A stretch of 64,000 nucleotides of DNA from positions 3,596,001 to 3,660,000 of the forward strand of contig NZ_CP011530.1 of NCBI RefSeq assembly GCF_001605725.1. Reading direction: 5' to 3'. How positions within the stretch are numbered: position 1 is the stretch's first letter; each line of letters opens with the position of its first letter. Origin of the DNA: Mycobacteroides immunogenum (lineage in GTDB: Bacteria; Actinomycetota; Actinomycetes; Mycobacteriales; Mycobacteriaceae). The notes beneath the pieces are model-generated. The model was not told the DNA's origin, ran no database searches, and worked only from the letters and a program-made list of their open reading frames with translations. Below, piece by piece: positions 36,491-44,155 of the stretch. Made by a program: the position numbers and the translations under genes.

Positions 36491-37440
36491 GACGCAACGT
36501 CCTGTCCATCACGGCGCTGCTCGCCATCCTGGTGGGATCGCTGGCCGCCTACTGGCAGCAGGGAATCACCTGGTTCAGCACCACCAGGAACCGGATAGAG
36601 GCAACCCTTGTCGTGCGCGACGCGAACGGACTCCTGCCGCGCTCTCGTGTACTGCTGCGTGGCGTTCCCATCGGCGAGGTCGCCGGCGTGCGAGCCTCCG
36701 CGAACAGCGTGTCGGTGCGGTTCTGGTATCCGGCCACAGTCCGGATACCGCTCGACAGCGCATTCCAGATCGACAGCCTCTCCGTACTCGGTGAGGCCTA
36801 CCTGTCGATCAAACCCAAGAGCGACACCGGTCCGGTTTTGGCCGACAATCAGCAGATCGTTGCCGACGACAAGACGGTAGCCGGCACATTCGGCGAGCAG
36901 ATCGTCGCGGCCACAAGGCTGTTGAGAGACCTCGAACCGACACGCATCAACAGCATCATCGAAGAGCTGAACACCGCGTTGTCGGATGCCTCGGTGGTCC
37001 CGCTCATCGCCAAGGCCAGCACCAAGTTGCGTGATGACATTGCGAACAACAGAGACCAGCTGCGCAACATCCTCAGCCAGACCCAGACGCTGCTGCAAAA
37101 CACCGGGACCGTCGAGGCCGTACTGCCGACGATGGCCGCTCCCACACTGGATTTGGGCCAGCAGATTCAGATCATGGTGGAGACCATCATTGCCTTGTTG
37201 TACGCGGGCGACTACCCCGAGTACATCGCGAACGGCACCAAGCCACTGATCAACCGGCTGATCAAATTCTCGGACGACACCAACCTGAACATGTACAACT
37301 TCACCAACCCGCTGCTACCGCCGATGCAAGCCACCGCGAGCGCCTTTGCCACGCTCGATGTCAGCAGGTTGCTTGACGCCTCGATGTCGACCGCGGAAGC
37401 GCCCGGAGCATTCACGGTGCACGTCACGCCCGCACAATGA
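36487..37440 (+). CDS. Mce family protein, MceF position
   Basis: A 317-residue last subunit of the operon, starting MRRNVLSITALLAILVGSLA (membrane anchor) at the ATG overlapping the mceE stop. The MCE domain (IEATLVVRDANGLLPRSRVLLRG) precedes a long helical domain. It lacks the extended Pro-rich tail of some MceF proteins and ends HVTPAQ. It stops 19 bases before the end of the convergent yrbE gene, so the two transcripts meet here. No obvious terminator hairpin is seen in that gap. Confidence 0.92.
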   Translation: MRRNVLSITALLAILVGSLAAYWQQGITWFSTTRNRIEATLVVRDANGLLPRSRVLLRGVPIGEVAGVRASANSVSVRFWYPATVRIPLDSAFQIDSLSVLGEAYLSIKPKSDTGPVLADNQQIVADDKTVAGTFGEQIVAATRLLRDLEPTRINSIIEELNTALSDASVVPLIAKASTKLRDDIANNRDQLRNILSQTQTLLQNTGTVEAVLPTMAAPTLDLGQQIQIMVETIIALLYAGDYPEYIANGTKPLINRLIKFSDDTNLNMYNFTNPLLPPMQATASAFATLDVSRLLDASMSTAEAPGAFTVHVTPAQ

Positions 37441-37459
37441 ACAGTGATTCCGAGAATCT

Positions 37460-38338
37460 CTAACCGCGGAATGTGTACGACGGAACAAGTCCCCACAGCA
37501 AAATCGTGATGACCATATCGAGCAGGATGATAACTACAAGGCTTGCCCGCACCGCCCGCCCACTTGCCACGCCTATACCCGATGGGCCGCCGTCAGAAAA
37601 GAATCCGTAATAGCAGTGGATAATTGTCACCGCCGCGGTAAATATGAGGACCTTGACGGTGGCGAAAGCAATATCCCGGGGATCGACGAACTGAATGAAG
37701 TAGTGGTTGTACGTGCCCACGGACTGCCCCCGGGCGACCGTCACGAGCACTCTGCTGACGATGAAGCTCAGCAGTAGCGTGACCAGGAACGCGGGCACCA
37801 CGCACAGCATCCCGCCGACGAGCCGCGTGCCCACCACAAACGGGATCGACCGGATGCCCAACGCCTCAAGTGCGTCCAGCTCCTCCGATGACCGCATGGC
37901 GCCGACTTCGGCAGTCATGCGACAACCGGCTTGCGCCGCAAACGCCACGCCGGCGGCAATCGGGGCCATCTCTCGCACACTGGCCAAGCCGCCAACCGCT
38001 CCTGTCAGCGCACCAAAACCGACGGAATCCAGCCCGGCATAGGTCTCAATCGCCATCACCGCACCAATCGCAAAGCCCAGCAGCAGCATGGTGGAGACCA
38101 CGCCGCCGCGCACCAGCACGCCTCGTCCCCAGGCCAGGTTGTACAGCACGCTCAAGGTTTGCTTGCCATACACCCGCATGGTCGCCGGTAGGTACCACAC
38201 CGACTGCCCCACGAAAATGACGAAACGTCCCAGATGGGTCAGCCAGTCCTGGACCGGGCGCACCACGAGCCGCTCCACCAGGGCAGGTTCCGCGCTCGGC
38301 GTCCCGTCGGGGCCGGTACCCGACACGGATGCCGTCAT
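37460..38338 (-). CDS. YrbE/MlaE-family permease, B position
   Basis: A 292-residue ABC-type lipid permease with about six hydrophobic segments. The MlaE core is visible: GAVMAIETYAGLDSVGFGALTGA, EMAPIAAGVAFAAQAGCRMTAE, LDALEALGIRSIPFVVGTRL. The ATG at 38338 overlaps the stop of the first yrbE gene (ATGA). It pairs with the upstream permease and, with an MceG-type ATPase not in this window, would energise the Mce tube. Orientation is opposite to mceA-F, unlike the usual yrbEA-yrbEB-mceA-F order. Confidence 0.93.
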   Translation of the reverse strand: MTASVSGTGPDGTPSAEPALVERLVVRPVQDWLTHLGRFVIFVGQSVWYLPATMRVYGKQTLSVLYNLAWGRGVLVRGGVVSTMLLLGFAIGAVMAIETYAGLDSVGFGALTGAVGGLASVREMAPIAAGVAFAAQAGCRMTAEVGAMRSSEELDALEALGIRSIPFVVGTRLVGGMLCVVPAFLVTLLLSFIVSRVLVTVARGQSVGTYNHYFIQFVDPRDIAFATVKVLIFTAAVTIIHCYYGFFSDGGPSGIGVASGRAVRASLVVIILLDMVITILLWGLVPSYTFRG

Positions 38339-39153
38339 GCCGACGGTCCCTCGGCCCATACGTTCTGGACCTGTGTCAAGACCAGGACCGCGAACACACT
38401 GGCCACGATGCTCAGTACCACCGCAGCATTGACCGACTCGGCCACTTCCCGCGGGCCGCCGCGTGTCTCCATACCCCGCAGGCTGCTGATGACGACCACC
38501 AGCAGGCCGCTCACCAAGACCTTCGCCAAGGCAAAGATCAAATCGGTGGTGGTGGCATAGGTCCCGAAAGACGACCAGAAACTGCCGGGACTCACATTGC
38601 CGAATGTGACCGCCACCAAGTACGCCGAGCCCAGTCCAACCAGGATGACCGTGGCCAGAATCATCGGCGCGACGACGAACATCGCGAGCAACCGCGGCAC
38701 CACCAGACGCTGAACCGGATCAATACCCAACACGCGCATCGCGTCGATTTCCTCGCGTACCGACCTGGAGGCCAGATCGGATGCGATGGCCGAGGCCGCT
38801 GCACCACCCATCAGCAACGCCGCACAGATCGGTGCACCTTGACGCAGGATGCCGATGCCTGCCACGGCCCCCGTCATCGACTGCGCCCCCACATCGTTGA
38901 GCAGACCCCCGATCTGGAGGTTGACGATCACACCGAAAGGGATCGCCATCAGCAGGGCCGGAAGCGCCGTGACCGTGTACAGAAACCAGGCCTGCTGTAT
39001 CACGTCACCCAGGGGCAATCGCAATCGCACAACATCGGTGATGAGATGCCGCAGCGCCGATACCGAAAGCACCGCCGTGCGCCCTAGCGTTGCGAAACTC
39101 GACCCGAATGTTCCTGTCGATTTATGGCAGGCGGACAGGGAATCGGCTTTCAC
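38335..39153 (-). CDS. YrbE/MlaE-family permease, A position
   Basis: A 272-residue permease, first of the yrbE pair. MlaE core segments are visible: VNLQIGGLLNDVGAQSMTGA, GAPICAALLMGGAAASAIASDL and EEIDAMRVLGIDPVQRLVVPRL. It is translationally coupled to the second yrbE gene by a 4-base overlap. Its promoter must lie in the 172-base AT-rich interval shared with the divergent secreted-protein gene at 39326. The pair is convergent with the mce operon, so permease and tube genes are transcribed from different promoters. Confidence 0.93.
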   Translation of the reverse strand: MKADSLSACHKSTGTFGSSFATLGRTAVLSVSALRHLITDVVRLRLPLGDVIQQAWFLYTVTALPALLMAIPFGVIVNLQIGGLLNDVGAQSMTGAVAGIGILRQGAPICAALLMGGAAASAIASDLASRSVREEIDAMRVLGIDPVQRLVVPRLLAMFVVAPMILATVILVGLGSAYLVAVTFGNVSPGSFWSSFGTYATTTDLIFALAKVLVSGLLVVVISSLRGMETRGGPREVAESVNAAVVLSIVASVFAVLVLTQVQNVWAEGPSA

Positions 39154-39325
39154 GAACCGACCCTAAGTCACCAGCATTAATTGGACAACCTGGATACCCA
39201 GATTATTCCGGTTCCAGTAATAAATACCGCCGAGATCGAATACACGAACTCCGTGTGGTTAATTAATTGTCTGGAAGTTATCGAAAGTTACAGTCGTACG
39301 AGTGCGGGTCGCGCCGGAGGTCACC

Positions 39326-39766
39326 GTGAGCACATGTCAACGTCTGACGACGGGAGTTGCCGGCCTGGCGCTGGTGATAGCCGCGGTCGTGTGCGCACCG
39401 GTGGCAAGTGCCTATGACTCGTGGTGCGACCTCATCGAAACCCACAGTCCGGGGATCGCCATCGCATCGGAAAAGATGCGCGGCGATTACACACCCCGCG
39501 ATGTCGACAGACTGGTCGACTACTACGGGAAGGTGATCCCACAGCTCAACACCGTCGGCTATGCGACGTTCTGGTATCCCAACGTCTGGGGCAGTCCGGA
39601 TATTCGTCCACAGACCCGAGACCTGATGGCGGCGATGTTCGACCTCCAGAACACGGTGCTGGACGGCGCACCGGCGGCAAGTCAGGTACAGACCGTGGAC
39701 GATACGATCGCGGTTCTCCATGGCGAATGCGCGGGCAAACGCGGACTCCCACCGCGCGACATCTGA
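39326..39766 (+). CDS. Small secreted protein, unknown function
   Basis: A 146-residue protein from a GTG at 39326 with GGAGG 5 bases upstream; an earlier in-frame start would lengthen the signal peptide unnaturally. The signal sequence is cleaved after PVASA near residue 29, leaving a mature domain beginning YDSWCDLIETHSPG with two cysteines (the second in HGECAGK), probably a disulfide. I do not recognise the family. It is divergent from the yrbE pair and 38 bases upstream of a second secreted-protein gene, so a link to the mce locus is possible by position. Confidence 0.8.
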   Translation: MSTCQRLTTGVAGLALVIAAVVCAPVASAYDSWCDLIETHSPGIAIASEKMRGDYTPRDVDRLVDYYGKVIPQLNTVGYATFWYPNVWGSPDIRPQTRDLMAAMFDLQNTVLDGAPAASQVQTVDDTIAVLHGECAGKRGLPPRDI

Positions 39767-39804
39767 AATCGACAGTCCGCGTTCATGAAGCCACAGGAGG
39801 TGCC

Positions 39805-40200
39805 GTGACACGTTCGGTAACAAAGATATTGGGCAAAGCGGCGGTCGCGGTCAGCATACTTCTCTCCGCGCTCGCTGCCCCGGCATCCGCCGACCAGGTC
39901 GATCACACAGTCCGCTACGTGGTGACCGCGGACGGCGACCGCGAAGTCACCATTCATTACCGAATCGCCACACCCACGGAGAACTGGGCGGGAACACACT
40001 ACGAAAACTTCTGGATCGGCCCCGACAATCCCTGGGAAGCAACAACCACCCTGGAGGATCCGTACGGGGATGCCGCCTACGTCTCAGTGCGAAACATCTG
40101 GTGGAATCCCAACTTTCGCTGCGAATTGTGGGTAGACGGTAAGCTCGCAATGAAGGGCGAGGGGTATTGCAGCCTCAAGGGAAAACACCCGCGCGACTAA
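39805..40200 (+). CDS. Small secreted protein, unknown function
   Basis: A 131-residue protein from the GTG at 39805, preceded by a perfect AGGAGG ribosome site 4 bases upstream, which decides the start. The signal peptide ends in LAAPASA. The mature part (DQVDHTVRYVVTADGDREVTI) reads like a beta-sandwich of the kind found in MmpS or other small mycobacterial exported proteins, with two cysteines (FRCELWVDG, GYCSLKG). It lies downstream of the preceding secreted-protein gene, probably in one operon. Confidence 0.82.
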   Translation: MTRSVTKILGKAAVAVSILLSALAAPASADQVDHTVRYVVTADGDREVTIHYRIATPTENWAGTHYENFWIGPDNPWEATTTLEDPYGDAAYVSVRNIWWNPNFRCELWVDGKLAMKGEGYCSLKGKHPRD

Positions 40201-40271
40201 CACTTCCCCATCTCATCCTGCTGCCGGATCAGTTGCTGCAACATGGCCACGAGAGTTCTTGTGACACATCT

Positions 40272-40748
40272 CTACCGCCTCGTGTATGCCGGGCCTTCCG
40301 GCAGGAGATGCTTCTCGACCAGCTTGCGCCAGCGCCGCTGCCGATAGCGAAATATCGCCAGCGCTCCCCTGGCCACCACCGCGGTGAGCAGCCCAGCGTC
40401 GATATCGATGGAGTCGCTGTACCGGCTACGTGCCGGGCCGAGCGGCTCCACGTGCAGGGTGTGGTTCCAGGTGCGCAGAATTCCGCCGCCCTCATGGGTC
40501 CGCACGGTACGGGTTCGCTCGTCGACCTCGATTACATGAATAGTATGGCGGTACAACGGAATCAGATGCAGCCCCCATAGCCATGCGGTACCACACTCGC
40601 CCACCAGCATGGGTTCGGTGCGACCCGATAGCGCGGGAATACCGAACAGGCCGCGGCACAGATACAGAAACGTTCCGGAATATTGCATGGCACTCCACAC
40701 CCGGTCGGCATCGGTGGGTAGCGCGGTGTCCAGGTAGACCGTCTTCAT
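40272..40748 (-). CDS. SRPBCC (polyketide cyclase-like) protein
   Basis: A 158-residue protein starting MKTVYLDTALPTDADRVWSAM, the common opening of START/SRPBCC small-molecule-binding domains, with a GGAAAG site before the ATG at 40748. DERTRTVRTHEGGGILRTWNHTL and later strands continue the beta-grip. It has no signal peptide. It is divergent from a TetR gene across 89 bases that hold a perfect palindrome, so it is probably that regulator's target. A ligand (lipid, polyketide or aromatic) is likely but unknown. Confidence 0.78.
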   Translation of the reverse strand: MKTVYLDTALPTDADRVWSAMQYSGTFLYLCRGLFGIPALSGRTEPMLVGECGTAWLWGLHLIPLYRHTIHVIEVDERTRTVRTHEGGGILRTWNHTLHVEPLGPARSRYSDSIDIDAGLLTAVVARGALAIFRYRQRRWRKLVEKHLLPEGPAYTRR

Positions 40749-40786
40749 CCACTTTCCTTCCATATCTCCAGCTCAAGCACTATTAT

Positions 40787-40818
40787 GAGTAATTACTCGC
40801 TTTAGCGGTACTCGCTTT
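40787..40818. promoter_or_regulatory. Operator-like palindrome and direct repeat (TetR / SRPBCC divergon)
   Basis: GAGTAATTACTC at 40787-40798 is a perfect 12-base palindrome. It overlaps the first of two direct repeats TACTCGCTTT (40794-40803 and 40809-40818). The elements sit between the two divergent genes, 20 bases before the TetR ATG. They are the probable binding sites of the TetR protein. Confidence 0.6.
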
Positions 40819-40837
40819 TGAGGAAGGCTGCAGCATC

Positions 40838-41449
40838 ATGCCCGGCACCCGGCTACAACCGCGCAAGCAGCCGCAACAGCACCGCGCCGAAGCAACGCGG
40901 CAACGGATCCTGGCGTCCGCTGCTCATGTATTCGCCGATTTCGGCTATGCCGCCGGAACCACCAACCGCATCGCCGAACGGGCCGGCATTTCGATCGGGT
41001 CGCTTTACCAGTACTTCCCCAACAAGGACTCGATTCTGGTTGAGCTCATGACGGTGCACACCCAGGAGGGATTCGCGGCGGTTCAGCGTCATCTCGCTGC
41101 GGGACTGCCGGATTCGCTAGCGGACACGCTGCGCATCTTCGTCAGGGCCGCCATCGATAATCATCGCGACAACCCGAAGCTGCACCGGGTGCTCTTCGAA
41201 GAGGCGCCGCGCCCGCCGGAATTCTTGACGATGCTGCACCGATCCGAGGACGCCGTCGTCGCGGCCGCCGAGGCGCTGTTGACAGCACACCCCGATGTTC
41301 GGGTAGCCGAAACAGCCACAGCGGCAAGGATGGTGGTGGCTACCATCGAATCATTGGTGCACCGTCTCATCGCCGGTCCACGCCCCATCGATCCGGGACT
41401 GTTCGAAGACGAGCTGGTGGGTATGCTCACGCGATACCTGGCCGGCTGA
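40838..41449 (+). CDS. TetR-family transcriptional regulator
   Basis: A 203-residue TetR protein: basic N-terminal arm (PRKQPQQHRAEATRQRIL), helix-turn-helix (GTTNRIAERAGISIGSLYQYF) and a ligand-binding C-terminal domain with the AefR/TetR_C type sequence RVLFEEAPRPPEFL. It is divergent from the SRPBCC gene, with a palindromic operator between them, and converges on the metal-dependent hydrolase pair (3 bases between stops). Likely repressor of the SRPBCC gene and itself. Confidence 0.92.
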   Translation: MPGTRLQPRKQPQQHRAEATRQRILASAAHVFADFGYAAGTTNRIAERAGISIGSLYQYFPNKDSILVELMTVHTQEGFAAVQRHLAAGLPDSLADTLRIFVRAAIDNHRDNPKLHRVLFEEAPRPPEFLTMLHRSEDAVVAAAEALLTAHPDVRVAETATAARMVVATIESLVHRLIAGPRPIDPGLFEDELVGMLTRYLAG

Positions 41450-41452
41450 GGA

Positions 41453-42289
41453 TCAGTGCAGATGATCGGCGATCTGCCCCTGCTCGCCGAACAACACGGC
41501 GTTCCACTTCGCGATCAGCTCCGAATTGTCGACCTCGTCGGGGTGAAATCCTTTGCGGCTGTAAGACAGTAGACGCCGAAAGACGGCCCGCGAGAAGAAG
41601 GGGGAACCGAACAATCGGACGGCGCTGCGGTATGCGAGACGCGGATTGTAGAAGTCGCGGTCGCGCAGCAAGGAGATGAGCGACGCACACGCGGCCAGCG
41701 TGAAGAATCCACATGTGGTGAACCACATGACAAAAACCCGCATCCGGTTGGTGCCCCCGATGGCCTGGTACACATCGAAGGCCACCGCGCGATGTTCAGA
41801 CTCCTCCAACGCGTGCCACAACAGCATGGAGCGCACCTCACCCTGCCCCAACATCCGCAGCGCACGCTCATCGCCCAGCAATGTCTCAGCCAGGATTGCG
41901 GTGTAATGCTCCAATGCGGCGGTCATCGCGACGCAGTACCGCGCCGAGGAGTAGCGGGTGCGTGCTTCCAGCACCTTGCGCGTCGCCCGATCGATGAACG
42001 CGGTGGGATACCCCATCTCCTGCAGGCGTTCATTGAGTGCGCGGTGCTCCCGACTATGTGTGGCTTCCTGGCCGACGAATCCGGCGACCTGTTTTTTGAG
42101 CTCAGGATCCGCGATCTGGTCGGCGACCGCCCGCACCGAGCGAATCATGAACGCCTCACCCTCGGGAAAGGCCCCCGACAGCACCGCCACCACGTGGCTC
42201 ATCCCCAAGTCGTCCTGCACGTAATGACGGCGCAGGGAGCCGGCCGGGTAGCGGAACTTGATACGCCGTGTCCTGATGTCCCGTTCCAC
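41453..42289 (-). CDS. Metal-dependent hydrolase (PF10118 type), second copy
   Basis: A 278-residue protein from the GTG at 42289. It shows TRRIKFRYPAGSLRRHYVQDD, many conserved His/Glu residues (GQEATHSREHRALNERLQEMG; LLWHALEESEHRAVAFDVY) and a late membrane-like segment (MWFTTCGFFTLAACASLI). This is the signature of the PF10118 predicted metal-dependent hydrolases, with a ferritin-like His/Glu arrangement. It begins 12 bases after the stop of a highly similar gene, so the two arose by tandem duplication and are cotranscribed. Substrate unknown; the family is often near lipid genes. Confidence 0.82.
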   Translation of the reverse strand: MERDIRTRRIKFRYPAGSLRRHYVQDDLGMSHVVAVLSGAFPEGEAFMIRSVRAVADQIADPELKKQVAGFVGQEATHSREHRALNERLQEMGYPTAFIDRATRKVLEARTRYSSARYCVAMTAALEHYTAILAETLLGDERALRMLGQGEVRSMLLWHALEESEHRAVAFDVYQAIGGTNRMRVFVMWFTTCGFFTLAACASLISLLRDRDFYNPRLAYRSAVRLFGSPFFSRAVFRRLLSYSRKGFHPDEVDNSELIAKWNAVLFGEQGQIADHLH

Positions 42290-42300
42290 GATCAACCCAG

Positions 42301-43137
42301 CTAGTGCAGATGGCCGGTCAGCTGCCCGTTCTCGCCAAACAGCTCGGCATGCCATTTCTCGATGAGTTCGGTGTTGTCCGAATCATTGGGATGAAATCCC
42401 GGGCGGTTGTATTCGCCGATGCGGCGGCGCACGGTGCGGCTCAAGAAGGGCAAATTCCGCAATGCCGCAATGCTTTTCACCAAACGGACGGGGTTGTAAG
42501 CGGCCTTGTCGCGCAGCAGTGAGATCAGCGTCTCGAAGAACGTGGTGTAGATGAAGGCGATGGTGGTGCGCCGCATCACCCAGATACGCAGCCGTTCACT
42601 ACCCCCTACCGCACGATAGACATCAAATGTCACGCACCTGTGCTCTGCCTCCTCGAAGGCGTGCCACAGCAGCATGCGCCGCACCTCACCCTCGCCCAGC
42701 ATGTCGAGGGCACGTTGATCGGTCAGCAGAGTCTCGGCGAGCACCGCGGTGTAGTGCTCCAGCGCAGCGGTGACGGCCAAGGTGTAGATGGGCGGGTAGT
42801 TCCGGGTCTGGAAGTTGAAGATCCGGCGGGCAAGCCGCTCGACGAAGGCGGTGGGATACCCCATCTCCTGCAGGCGTTCGTTGAGCTCGCGATGTTCGCG
42901 CCCGTGCGTCATCTCCTGGCCGATGAAGCCCGCCACCTGCTTCTTGAGTTCGGGATCGGTGATCTGGTCGGAGTAACGCCGGACCGAGCGGATGAAGAAC
43001 TCTTCACCCTCGGGGAACACCGCCGACAGCATCGCCATCATGTGGCTTGATACCAGGTCACCCTGAACAAAATGGCGTTCCAGCGAACCCGGCTGATAGC
43101 GAAACTTGATACGGCGGGTCTTGATAGGCCTGTCCAT
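42301..43137 (-). CDS. Metal-dependent hydrolase (PF10118 type), first copy
   Basis: A 278-residue paralogue of the downstream gene, same length, starting MDRPIKTRRIKFRYQPGSLER at 43137 with GGGAAG upstream (an earlier in-frame start would add 31 non-conserved residues). The His/Glu motifs are conserved: GQEMTHGREHRELNERLQEMG and LLWHAFEEAEHRCVTFDVY. I estimate about 55-60% identity between the two by eye. It is divergent from the ArsR/SRPBCC operon. The two copies may form a heteromer or handle related substrates. Confidence 0.84.
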   Translation of the reverse strand: MDRPIKTRRIKFRYQPGSLERHFVQGDLVSSHMMAMLSAVFPEGEEFFIRSVRRYSDQITDPELKKQVAGFIGQEMTHGREHRELNERLQEMGYPTAFVERLARRIFNFQTRNYPPIYTLAVTAALEHYTAVLAETLLTDQRALDMLGEGEVRRMLLWHAFEEAEHRCVTFDVYRAVGGSERLRIWVMRRTTIAFIYTTFFETLISLLRDKAAYNPVRLVKSIAALRNLPFLSRTVRRRIGEYNRPGFHPNDSDNTELIEKWHAELFGENGQLTGHLH

Positions 43138-43246
43138 ACTCAGCTTCCCACTACCCCGCAATGACTGATCTCGGTTGGCCTTCCACTGAACACTGCCAAC
43201 GTGGCTCAGGGTACCGCAAGCCGATGGCATCCCGATGACTCATGGC

Positions 43247-43281
43247 TTGACATATACCTATATCGGTATATGTTTTGTCCA
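43247..43281 (+). promoter_or_regulatory. Promoter with palindromic ArsR operator; probable leaderless start
   Basis: A consensus -35 TTGACA at 43247-43252 and a -10-like TATGTT at 43269-43274 (16-base spacer) place the transcription start at about 43281, the A of the ArsR ATG, so the mRNA is probably leaderless. Between the boxes lies an inverted repeat, CATATACC at 43251-43258 and GGTATATG at 43265-43272 (8-base arms, 6-base spacer). No ribosome site precedes the ATG, in keeping with this. Binding of the ArsR protein there would block RNA polymerase. Confidence 0.7.
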
Positions 43282-43616
43282 TGGCTCGCACTGCCACCAC
43301 GGCCGACGCGTTCAATGCGATCGCGGAGGCGAGCCGCCGCGATCTGCTCAGCGCCATCGGCACCGGCGAGGTCACCGTCAACGAACTCGTGGCACGGACC
43401 CGGATGGCCCAACCCCAGGTGTCGAAGCACCTGGGCGTCCTCCGCGCCGTGGATGTGGTGCGGGTGCGCTCGCACGGGCGGCAGCGCTTCTACCGCGTCA
43501 ACGGCGCGGCCCTGCGCCCCGTCCACGACTGGGTCGCGGCATTCGAACGCACCTGGAACGAGCGTCTCGACCGGCTCGACACGTTGCTCACCGAACTCAA
43601 GGAGGAACTACCGTGA
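43281..43616 (+). CDS. ArsR-family regulator (SRPBCC-associated)
   Basis: A 111-residue winged-helix repressor from the ATG at 43281; a TTG 6 bases earlier is in frame but lies within the promoter. FNAIAEASRRDLLSAIGTGEVTVNELVARTRMAQPQVSKHLGVL is the ArsR DNA-binding domain, and there is no metal-binding Cys motif (ELCVC), so it is of the non-metal type often paired with AHSA1/SRPBCC genes. Its stop overlaps the SRPBCC GTG start (GTGA). It is likely autorepressed via the palindrome in its promoter. Confidence 0.92.
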   Translation: MARTATTADAFNAIAEASRRDLLSAIGTGEVTVNELVARTRMAQPQVSKHLGVLRAVDVVRVRSHGRQRFYRVNGAALRPVHDWVAAFERTWNERLDRLDTLLTELKEELP

Positions 43617-44107
43617 ACACTCGTTATGGCAGCGCCACCGTCGAACTCCCCTCAGATACAACGATTCTCATTACGCGATCATTTGACGCACCGGCGGCAC
43701 TGATCTTCCGGGCGCTCACCGAACCGGGGCTGGTCAAACGCTGGTGGGGATTTGCGGACGCACAGTGGCAGATCTGCGAGATCGATCTGCGGGTCGGTGG
43801 AACCTGGCGATACGTCGTGCGCCAGCCCTGCGAGTCCGAACCGGACATGGTGGTTGGTTTCCACGGCGAGTACCGCGAGATCGACCCGCCACATCACCTG
43901 GTGAGCACCGAGGTGTTCGAGGGAGTCCCCGACGGGGAGGCACTCGTCTCGACCACGCTGGATGAGGTGGGCGGCGTCACCACGATGCGCGTCCTGGTGC
44001 GGCACAGCCGCAAGGAACATCGCGACGGACACATCGCCTCCGGTATGGAGGTCGGCATGCAGGTCAGCTACAACCGCATCGAGGACCTGGTGCGCGATCT
44101 CGCCTAG
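43613..44107 (+). CDS. SRPBCC/AHSA1-domain protein
   Basis: A 164-residue protein from a GTG overlapping the ArsR stop, with GGAGGAA about 6 bases upstream. ILITRSFDAPAALIFRALTEPGLVKRWWG is the classic AHSA1 (activator of Hsp90-like) START-fold opening, and GGTWRYVV continues it. ArsR-AHSA1 pairs are common in actinobacteria, where the START protein is thought to bind a small hydrophobic molecule or support detoxification. The ligand is not evident. A direct repeat of CCCGCGGCGCG follows the gene. Confidence 0.9.
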   Translation: MNTRYGSATVELPSDTTILITRSFDAPAALIFRALTEPGLVKRWWGFADAQWQICEIDLRVGGTWRYVVRQPCESEPDMVVGFHGEYREIDPPHHLVSTEVFEGVPDGEALVSTTLDEVGGVTTMRVLVRHSRKEHRDGHIASGMEVGMQVSYNRIEDLVRDLA

Positions 44108-44110
44108 CCA

Positions 44111-44142
44111 CCCGCGGCGCGAAATAGAGCGCCCGCGGCGCG
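44111..44142. repeat. Direct repeat CCCGCGGCGCG
   Basis: Two exact 11-base copies, at 44111-44121 and 44132-44142, lie between the SRPBCC stop and the Ddn-like GTG start. Each contains the palindrome CCGCGG. This could be a short slippage duplication or a regulator site; nothing else supports a function. Confidence 0.4.
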
Positions 44143-44155
44143 CGTTGCAGCGACG

